Part shown: piece by piece, positions 1 to 4,948 of the stretch
Position numbering within the stretch: the stretch's first letter is position 1
How the letters are laid out: each line of letters starts with the position of its first letter
Source of the DNA: Candidatus Methanoprimaticola hominis
GTDB lineage: Archaea; Thermoplasmatota; Thermoplasmata; Methanomassiliicoccales; Methanomethylophilaceae
Length of the DNA: 8,027 bases
Direction: 5' to 3'
NCBI GenBank assembly: GCA_006954465.1
Contig: LVVU01000138.1
Coordinates: forward strand, 1,469-9,495
Notes under the pieces: model-generated
The model's input: the letters and a program-made list of their open reading frames with translations, nothing else
The model's database searches: none
What the model was told of the DNA's origin: nothing
Translations under genes and position numbers: made by a program

Positions 1-1026
1 AGCCGAGACCCCCAGTTCGGATACGACATCCCCTGATGCGACATACGGGTTCCTGAACAGCATCTCGATCAGGCGGGTCTCGTTGAGATCCTCGGCATCG
101 GAGATCAGCCTCTCCTTGTATTCGAAGAGGGAGATCACGATGCCCGCAGTGGACATCGCCTGTTCGTACAGACCCCTGGAGATGAATTCCACCCACTCGT
201 CCAGCGCATCCCGCGTGCTGACGGCGTACATGAGGTCGATGTACCGGTCGCGCCGCAGGTTCAGGTAGCCGCTCAGGAACAGGACCGGGTGCTTCAGCAG
301 TCCGTCGCGCCGCAGCATGAGCATGAGGAGCAGTCTACCGACCCTGCCGTTGCCGTCTCTGAAGGGATGGATCGCTTCGAACTGGTAGTGGGCGATGGCT
401 GCCTTCTCTACCGTTTCGAATCTCGTCGAATTCACATAGTCCAGCCAATTGTCCAGGAGATGGTCTACCGATTCTGGCGGTGCCGGAACCATCTTGGCGG
501 TCTCCAGCGTATCCGATGACCTGCCTATGGCATTCTGATGGGTTTTGAACTCACCGGGGGAATTGTCGGAACCGCGTACGCCGTCCATGAGGGTTCTATG
601 GAGGGATTTGATCGTATCGATGGTGATGGCTCCTCCGACAGGGACCTCTTCGAATCCCTGGAGCAGTGCCTTCCGATAGTTGAAGATCTCCTGTCTGTCC
701 GATACGAGCTTCGGATCGGATTTCTTCGTCCTCTCGGAACGGAGTAACCTATCCGTCGTCGACCTTATGCCTTCGATGGAGGAACTCGATACGGACTCCA
801 TCAGAGAGAGGTTCATCACCATCATCTCTCTGAGACCGCCATCCATGAATCTGAGCATCCCATCCAGGCGGGCGATCTCAGTCGAAGCCGCACTGATGAT
901 GTTCAGCGTCTCGCGGGAGCAATCCCAATCGAACGGGAGTTCATGAGGCTGGAAATAGCGATAGCTTCCATCCGCCGCGTGTTTCAGCTCTCCCGTCAGA
1001 TGTCCTATGAAGTCGGATTCGTCCAC
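1..1026 (-). CDS. Fic-family protein (AMPylase-type), C-terminus cut by the window edge
   Basis: Fic-domain enzymes usually transfer AMP from ATP to a hydroxyl of a target protein. The minus strand is open for 342 codons from a GTG at 1026 to the edge. The catalytic loop HPFRDGNGR is complete at residues 220-228 (bases 343-369), with the catalytic His220. An N-terminal inhibitory-helix motif of the form S/T-x-x-x-E-G is present as SSSIEG around residues 81-86; in known Fic proteins that Glu blocks ATP binding, so this looks like a self-inhibited type. The N-terminus (YRYFQPHELPF, about residues 21-31) matches the Fic_N region. The last visible residues resemble the start of a winged-helix domain, as in many Fic/DNA-binding fusions. 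The GTG start is chosen because a TATA box lies about 25 bases upstream, implying a leaderless transcript; an in-frame TAG lies at 1045-1047. The target is unknown and no antitoxin partner is visible. Confidence 0.9.
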   Translation of the reverse strand, partial: MDESDFIGHLTGELKHAADGSYRYFQPHELPFDWDCSRETLNIISAASTEIARLDGMLRFMDGGLREMMVMNLSLMESVSSSSIEGIRSTTDRLLRSERTKKSDPKLVSDRQEIFNYRKALLQGFEEVPVGGAITIDTIKSLHRTLMDGVRGSDNSPGEFKTHQNAIGRSSDTLETAKMVPAPPESVDHLLDNWLDYVNSTRFETVEKAAIAHYQFEAIHPFRDGNGRVGRLLLMLMLRRDGLLKHPVLFLSGYLNLRRDRYIDLMYAVSTRDALDEWVEFISRGLYEQAMSTAGIVISLFEYKERLISDAEDLNETRLIEMLFRNPYVASGDVVSELGVSA

Positions 1027-1045
1027 GGTATGTTGAGAAATATAC

Positions 1046-1055
1046 TATTTAAAAG
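1046..1055 (-). promoter_or_regulatory. TATA box for the Fic gene
   Basis: Read on the minus strand, CTTTTAAATA matches the archaeal TATA consensus. Its centre is about 25 bases from the GTG at 1026, so transcription would begin at or next to the start codon. No Shine-Dalgarno sequence lies in between, which fits leaderless expression. Confidence 0.5.
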
Positions 1056-1080
1056 ACTTTTTTTTTATATTTATTTCATT

Positions 1081-1086
1081 AAAAAA
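1081..1086 (-). terminator. Possible T-tract terminator in the AT-rich gap 1027-1195
   Basis: The gap 1027-1195 holds no credible gene. A minus-strand run of six T lies downstream of the gene ending at 1196 and could end its transcript, since archaeal terminators are often bare T-tracts. The gap also has a nine-T run on the plus strand (1058-1066) and two TATA-like words (about 1148-1155 and 1160-1167) with no obvious gene to serve. Function is a weak inference. Confidence 0.25.
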
Positions 1087-1195
1087 TTAGGCTGTTTGTT
1101 TAAGTTAATGTTCCGTTAAGAAAACGCTGTTTCGGTAAATCGAGAGTTATTTAAATGGTTTAAATACTGTTTTTAATAACGACAATCATCTGAAG

Positions 1196-1732
1196 TCACA
1201 TATTGAAAGCTATGATGGCGGTACCGAGACAATCCCTCGGCTGGTGGAAGTAGTCGAACACCATCATGCTGCTGGTCGCGCATGGGAACCACATCACGGA
1301 GCGGGTGTTATCGGGGAAGGACCCATCCTCTCCGCTGTATTCCATCGATTTTAGCTCCATGTAGGGTTCGGTGCCCATGTTCTTGTCTGTGAACAGAACG
1401 AAGCTGTCGCTGATGAACACGACGTCATTCCTATTCTGATAGGATTCGGCCTCCTTCCAAGGGATGTCCTGTCCGATAACATCCCCTTCGGAGTTCCAGA
1501 GAATCATGGAGACGCAGGACGGGGTCCAGAAGTCCCTGTCCGTGAAGGCGATAAGAACCGTGTTCATGGCGAGGCAGTCGGCCAGGCCGGAGTTGTCCAC
1601 GGGGGTGCCGAAGATGGAGGTGACGGTGGATTCCTCCTTCTCGATCGCGTCGAGGAGCTCCTTGGGGACGGCCTCCACTCTGACGACGCCCCTCTGCGCC
1701 CTCAGCCAGTCCTCGAACACCTGTAGTTCCAC
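1196..1732 (-). CDS. Hypothetical protein, about 178 residues
   Basis: I do not recognise this family. The frame encodes a soluble-looking protein without clear transmembrane segments or a signal peptide. It begins ELQVFEDWLRAQRG after the initiator, is acidic in its first third, and has aromatic beta-strand-like stretches such as VVFISDSFVLFTDKN and SVMWFPC. No catalytic motif stands out. The frame stays open upstream to 2248, but that part runs antisense through the SMR gene and is rich in His, Asp and Arg in a way typical of shadow frames. The GTG at 1732 is preferred because a TATA element at 1755-1764 sits about 26 bases upstream, implying leaderless expression; a second GTG at 1720 is an alternative. 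It is divergent from the SMR pair. Stop codon TGA. Confidence 0.6.
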   Translation of the reverse strand: MELQVFEDWLRAQRGVVRVEAVPKELLDAIEKEESTVTSIFGTPVDNSGLADCLAMNTVLIAFTDRDFWTPSCVSMILWNSEGDVIGQDIPWKEAESYQNRNDVVFISDSFVLFTDKNMGTEPYMELKSMEYSGEDGSFPDNTRSVMWFPCATSSMMVFDYFHQPRDCLGTAIIAFNM

Positions 1733-1754
1733 GGGATACGGACCGGCGTTCTCC

Positions 1755-1765
1755 GTATTTATATT
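1755..1765. promoter_or_regulatory. Shared divergent TATA element
   Basis: The plus strand reads GTATTTATATT and the minus strand AATATAAATAC, so both directions offer a TATA-like word in the same 11 bases. The centre is about 27 bases from the ATG at 1787 on the plus strand and about 27 bases from the GTG at 1732 on the minus strand. Both start codons therefore fall at the expected archaeal transcription start, and neither has a Shine-Dalgarno site. Confidence 0.5.
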
Positions 1766-1786
1766 AGTAATATTCTGGCAGGTCCC

Positions 1787-2116
1787 ATGGACGCGGCCAT
1801 GGGATTCATCATCATAGGCGGGCTGCTCGAACCCGTATGGGTCGTGGCTCTCAAGAAGTTCGATGCCGAGCGTCGCATCGTATGGGCTGTCGCCACTGTG
1901 TTCTTCGCCGTGCTCAGTCCGGCATTGATGGGGCTGGGGATGGAGGCCGTGGGCATCGGAGTGGCGTACGCGGTTTGGACCGGCATCGGTGCGGTCTGCA
2001 CCATGGTCGTGGGATACGTGCTCTATCAGGACAGGATAGGAGCCGTCAAGATGGTCTGCGTGGGGATGGTCCTCGCGGGAGTGATCGGTCTGGAGCTGGT
2101 GTCTGGAGGGATCTGA
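1787..2116 (+). CDS. sugE: Small multidrug resistance (SMR) transporter, Gdx/SugE type, first subunit
   Basis: This is a 109-residue protein with four hydrophobic helices, the normal SMR size. The membrane-embedded glutamate needed for proton/substrate exchange is Glu15 in GGLLEPVW. The family signature YAVWTGIGAV lies at residues 61-70; this form is typical of the Gdx (SugE) branch, which exports guanidinium in exchange for protons, rather than the Qac branch. Positive charges gather in loop 1 (KKFDAERR) and loop 3 (QDRIGAVK), so by the positive-inside rule both ends should face outward. The ATG at 1787 fits the TATA spacing; an in-frame ATG at 1799 is an alternative. The stop TGA overlaps an ATG (TGATG) next to the second SMR gene. 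No guanidine riboswitch fits, because the transcript appears leaderless. Confidence 0.9.
   Translation: MDAAMGFIIIGGLLEPVWVVALKKFDAERRIVWAVATVFFAVLSPALMGLGMEAVGIGVAYAVWTGIGAVCTMVVGYVLYQDRIGAVKMVCVGMVLAGVIGLELVSGGI
2105..2110 (+). promoter_or_regulatory. Strong ribosome binding site inside the end of the first SMR gene
   Basis: GGAGGG lies 5 bases before ATG 2116-2118 and 16 bases before the TTG at 2127. The spacing favours the ATG, which is the main reason to suspect that the reading frame of the second SMR gene has lost a base. Confidence 0.55.
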
Positions 2117-2126
2117 TGCAACGTGC

Positions 2127-2450
2127 TTGGCTTGGGTTATAGCAGGCGGGGCCGCGGAGACGGTCTGGGCCACGACGATGAGGCTGTCATGCGGATTCAC
2201 GAATGTTCTGTTCGATATCCTGACAGCTGTGTTCCTGTTGATCAGCATGCTGTTCCTGAACCGCGGCTTCCGCGCCGGACTCCCGACAGGTCCGTGCTAC
2301 GCCGTGTGGGTCGGGATCGGTGCGGTCGGTTCCGTACTGGTGGGAGCGTTCCTCCTCGGAGAGGCCCTCGATCCAGTCGGATGGCTCTGCATAGCGCTCA
2401 TCGTGGCCGGAGTGATCGGTCTGAACCTGGCATCCGACGAGAGAGCCTGA
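2127..2450 (+). CDS. sugE: SMR transporter, Gdx/SugE type, second subunit; start probably disturbed by a missing base
   Basis: A 107-residue four-helix SMR protein with the essential glutamate at residue 11 (GGAAETVW) and the signature YAVWVGIGAV at residues 58-67. Arginines fall in loop 2 (NRGFRAG) and at the C-terminus, the opposite of its neighbour, so the two proteins probably insert in opposite orientations and form a heterodimer like YkkCD or EbrAB. The usable in-frame start is TTG at 2127, which has no well-spaced ribosome site. A better start, ATG at 2116, overlaps the previous stop and sits 5 bases after GGAGGG (2105-2110), but its frame ends at TAG 2140-2142. One added base near 2126 would join that ATG to this frame and put the glutamate at residue 15, as in the first subunit. 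Ends 3 bases from the convergent mtmB stop. Confidence 0.88.
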   Translation: MAWVIAGGAAETVWATTMRLSCGFTNVLFDILTAVFLLISMLFLNRGFRAGLPTGPCYAVWVGIGAVGSVLVGAFLLGEALDPVGWLCIALIVAGVIGLNLASDERA

Positions 2451-2453
2451 CGC

Positions 2454-3826
2454 TCACATGTCGAAGCCGCACTTCCCGAGCAGATCGATGGTCTGATCGT
2501 AGATATCGACGTACTCGTCGCTGGGCTCCAGCTCCTTGACGTCGTAGCAGTCCTTGAAGCTCTTGCCCTGGGGAGCGTGGACGAAGTCCTTCTCGTACAT
2601 CCCGATGACCTGGTCCAGGATCGAGTTGACGGTGCTGATCTCCATTCCGCAGGTGGCCAATGCCACCTCCCCCATCATCCTGGCCTCCATCCCCGTGGTC
2701 TTGTTCTGGGTGACACCCTTCGCGGATGCCACACCGGACAGGAGCTCCCTGCCGGATGCGGTGTCGGTGATGGCCTGGGCGGCTATCTCCAGAAGGCACA
2801 TCTGCGTGCAGGGTCCCGCCAGCGTGTAGTACTGGTTCGCAAGCAGGAAGTCTGTGTTCATATCGAGGGCGGCCGCTGCGTGGGCTGCGATGGTCAGCGT
2901 CTCGCGGGTGGAGGTGGTTCCCCATCTGATGTGGATGGGTCCGTCGAGGTGGATGTCGAATATGGCGAACGATGCGATCATCGTGGCCACGTCGCAGATG
3001 GCGGTCTCCTCCATGCCTCCGACGTATCCTCCGAAGATGGGCATCTGCTCCATCATGATGACGTCGCCGTTGGCCCCCCAGCCGGCCAGCATGTTCAGGC
3101 CGGCCATGTCTATCTTCATCTCGTTGAGCTGGGAGCACTCGTGCGCATCGAAGGGCCTCATCCCGTACATGGTCAGGTCGGATGACAGCCTCCCGGTGGC
3201 CGACAGCGGGGTCTGGGGGCCCTATATGCACATCCCCGGGCGTTGAGACATGAGGCATGCCTCGCGCACGTAACGGATCTCCGCCATGGTGGCGCGGATC
3301 TCCCAGGGGGTGTTGGTGGTGGCCGGGTGGTTGTTGACGGTGTTCAGAACGCCGCTGACGATGGTGTCGACCACGGGTTCCTGCGAATACGATCTGATTA
3401 TGGGGACGAACATGTCCTCGGAGATAGGTGCTCCGGTGGGGCCCCCCTGGATGATGGGTTTCCTGCCGTCGTTCCCGTGGCGGGCGACGCATTCGCGTTC
3501 GTCCTTCCCGAATCCGAGCTTGAGCTTCTGGGGAGCCATCTTAAGGCCCTCGAAGAGCTCGTCCTCGCTGATCTTCATGACGCGACCGAGGTCGGTGTTG
3601 TAGAATCCGGTATTGAGAAGCATCTCGATGCCGGCCAGGAACAGCCTCTCGCAGAGGTCCTCGTCCGTGGGGACGATCTCCTTGCCGAATTTTATGTCGT
3701 ACTTCTCCTTCATCTGGGAGCGTTGTTGGGGACCACGGTGTAATCCCAGAGGTCCTCGCGCATCCTCTCTCCTTCGAAGAAGCGATCGTAGGCCTCGTAA
3801 ATGTCCACATACCTCTTTGCCGTCAT
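2454..3826 (-). CDS. mtmB: Monomethylamine methyltransferase MtmB with pyrrolysine amber and an extra -1 frameshift
   Basis: MtmB transfers the methyl group of monomethylamine to the Co(I) corrinoid of its partner protein, releasing ammonia, as the first step of methanogenesis from methylamine. The frame is MTAKRYVDIYEAYDRFF onward from ATG 3826. It breaks after codon 36 at a CCC run (3716-3718) and continues in another frame from QMKEKYDIKF to the amber at 3222-3224. Beyond the amber it runs to TGA 2454. With one base restored the product is about 457 residues, with pyrrolysine at 202 in RPGMCI-Pyl-GPQT, the position known for Methanosarcina barkeri MtmB (about 458 residues). The conserved HE (Glu230), EQMPIFGGY (Glu260), HIRWG and TTGMEARMMGE segments are all present. 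The 38-codon first part ends at TGA 3712-3710. An internal ATG at 3713 lacks a ribosome site and would drop 36 residues. Last gene of the minus cluster, 86 bases after mtmC. Confidence 0.95.
3222..3224 (-). other. In-frame amber codon read as pyrrolysine
   Basis: TAG follows the MtmB residues RPGMCI and precedes GPQTPLSATG, both strongly family-like, so coding continues through it. The corrected residue number is 202, identical to the known pyrrolysine site. In known MtmB, pyrrolysine binds and orients the methylamine. The pyl genes and tRNA-Pyl are not in this window. Confidence 0.95.
3716..3718 (-). other. Frameshift site in mtmB
   Basis: On the minus strand the bases around this point read AAC AAC GCT CCC AG, then ATG AAG in the family-like downstream frame. 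A fourth C would give AAC AAC GCT CCC CAG ATG, restoring NNAPQMKEKY. An ungapped comparison with remembered M. barkeri MtmB residues (ten after the proline, up to KQKY) needs exactly one extra base here. Confidence 0.8.
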
Positions 3827-3852
3827 GGGGTGCACTCTTTCTTATCGTTTTT

Positions 3853-3870
3853 ACTAGGGGTTCCCCTAGT
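3853..3870. repeat. Inverted repeat between mtmC and mtmB
   Basis: Arms ACTAGGGG and CCCCTAGT are perfect over 8 bases with a 2-base centre. The repeat lies 27 bases before the mtmB ATG, and a weak TATA-like word (GATATAC on the minus strand, about 3869-3875) abuts it. The near-absent centre makes an RNA hairpin with a normal loop less likely than a protein-binding operator. It could also be an RNA processing site between the two genes. Confidence 0.5.
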
Positions 3871-3912
3871 ATATCGAGCCTGCCCATTCCGGCCAGGCGG
3901 TTGTATAGGATT

Positions 3913-4560
3913 TCACTGCTCCTGCTGTTCTTCGAGCAGTCTGCGTACGAGTTTGACGATCTCCCCGCCCGAGGAGGAGTATCCGTCTCCGCCGATCTCC
4001 TTCACCCATTCCTCGCTGCATGGCGCGCCGCCGAATATGGTCAGCACGGCCATGTCGTTCTCCCTGAAGACGCGGATCATCTCCTTCTGCTGGGGGAGGC
4101 TCACTGTCATGAGGGCCGAGCCGCCGACGATGTTGGCGCCCTCCTCCCTGGCGAGCCTGAGGAACGTATCGGGATCGACGTCTGCTCCTGCGTCGACGAC
4201 TCTGAATCCCGCGCCGCGCAGCATAGCGCAGCAGACGTTCTTGCCGATCGAATGTATGTCGCCCTTCACGGAACCCATGACGACGACGCCCTTCAGACGG
4301 GCGTTGCTCATCATGTACGGTTCGATTATCTCCAGGGCGGCCTCCATGGCTTTGGAAGCCATCATGATCTGTGGCAGGAAGACCTCTGCGCGATCGAAGC
4401 CCCTGCTTATGCGGTCCATGCCTTTGGCGAGACCGTCGTTTATGGCCCTATCCGGTTCGATTCCGGATTCCATGGCCATTTCGGCGTATTTCCTGCAATC
4501 ATCGATATTCCAGGTGGCTATCGACTCCTCCAGCCCCCTGAGAATCTTCTCTTGGTCCAT
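3913..4560 (-). CDS. mtmC: Methylamine corrinoid protein (MtmC-like)
   Basis: A 215-residue B12-binding methyl carrier that accepts the methyl group from MtmB and passes it to a coenzyme M methyltransferase (MtbA type). Residues 1-85 form the helical cap domain, with FLPQIMMASKAM at 61-72. The Rossmann-like cobalamin domain follows, with the DxHxxG motif as D101-I-H103-S-I-G106; His103 should be the lower cobalt ligand. SALMT (148-152), GGAP (177-180) and GDGYSS (190-195) match the later B12-binding loops. A clear Shine-Dalgarno GAGGAGG ends 4 bases before the ATG. The adjacent mtmB argues for monomethylamine specificity, but MtbC (dimethylamine) and MttC (trimethylamine) proteins look very alike, so the exact subtype is inferred from context. 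Here the carrier gene precedes the methyltransferase gene. Stop TGA. Confidence 0.88.
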   Translation of the reverse strand: MDQEKILRGLEESIATWNIDDCRKYAEMAMESGIEPDRAINDGLAKGMDRISRGFDRAEVFLPQIMMASKAMEAALEIIEPYMMSNARLKGVVVMGSVKGDIHSIGKNVCCAMLRGAGFRVVDAGADVDPDTFLRLAREEGANIVGGSALMTVSLPQQKEMIRVFRENDMAVLTIFGGAPCSEEWVKEIGGDGYSSSGGEIVKLVRRLLEEQQEQ

Positions 4561-4586
4561 CTGTCCTCCTCAGATGTAAAGATGTT

Positions 4587-4608
4587 TCCCGGCGGTCCCC
4601 CGCCGGGA
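4587..4608 (-). repeat. GC-rich hairpin between the coiled-coil gene and mtmC
   Basis: Arms CCCGGCGG and CCGCCGGG pair perfectly around a 4-base loop, with one further T-A pair outside. The hairpin begins 8 bases past the coiled-coil gene stop and lies 27 bases before mtmC. It is followed by mixed sequence with no T-run, so an intrinsic terminator is unlikely. A role in RNA processing, stability or differential expression of the methylamine genes is possible. Confidence 0.55.
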
Positions 4609-4616
4609 GGGGAATG

Positions 4617-4931
4617 TCATTCCTCTTTCGCTTCTTCCTGCTTCTCTTCCTCGCATCCGGAGGCGTCGATGGCCTCCTTCTGCTTCTTCAGGTCCTCGAT
4701 CTTCTCCTCGGAGGCCCCGATCTTCTCGAAGAGCTTCTGGATGTCCGCATCGGCAGCGGTCTTGCCCTCCTTGAGGGCCTTGACGACGGCCTTTCCGATC
4801 TCTGCGATGGTCTTGTCGATCTCGCGCTCCTCGTCCCTGATCTGGGAGTCGAGCTTGCCCTTGTCGATGGCGTTGCCCAGCTTGTCGTCCGCGGTCTTGA
4901 CGGCCCCTTTGACCTTGTCCATGAATCCCAT
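4617..4931 (-). CDS. Small charged coiled-coil protein of unknown function
   Basis: A 104-residue protein dominated by Lys, Glu, Asp and Ala with heptad-like spacing. It starts MGFMDKVKGAVKTADDKLG, has a long helical middle (DSQIRDEEREIDKTIAEIGK and EEKIEDLKKQKEAI), and ends in an acidic tail with one Cys (SGCEEEKQEEAKEE). The pattern recalls small bacterial and archaeal proteins that begin MGF-x-DK and normally carry a C-terminal zinc ribbon; here the ribbon is missing. ATG 4931 is chosen for the typical opening and the AGAGGGAAG ribosome site upstream; GTG 4952 would overlap the glyA stop and ATG 4922 is also possible. It lies 17 bases after glyA and 56 before mtmC, so it is probably co-transcribed. 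Function is unknown; no link to methyl transfer can be seen in the sequence. Confidence 0.8.
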   Translation of the reverse strand: MGFMDKVKGAVKTADDKLGNAIDKGKLDSQIRDEEREIDKTIAEIGKAVVKALKEGKTAADADIQKLFEKIGASEEKIEDLKKQKEAIDASGCEEEKQEEAKEE

Positions 4932-4948
4932 TCGAATCACTTCCCTCT

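Noticed and set aside
1766..1786. Guanidine riboswitch before the Gdx-type genes
   Set aside because: Only about 20 bases separate the TATA element from the start codon, leaving no room for a riboswitch.
1733..2248. Upstream extension of the minus-strand hypothetical gene
   Set aside because: It runs antisense through the SMR genes with His/Asp/Arg-rich shadow-frame composition; the GTG at 1732 fits the TATA spacing.
3713..3887. Upstream part of the long minus-strand frame as the real mtmB N-terminus
   Set aside because: Those residues (MGRLDILGEPLVKTIRK onward) do not resemble MtmB, whereas another frame from ATG 3826 does and gives the right total length.
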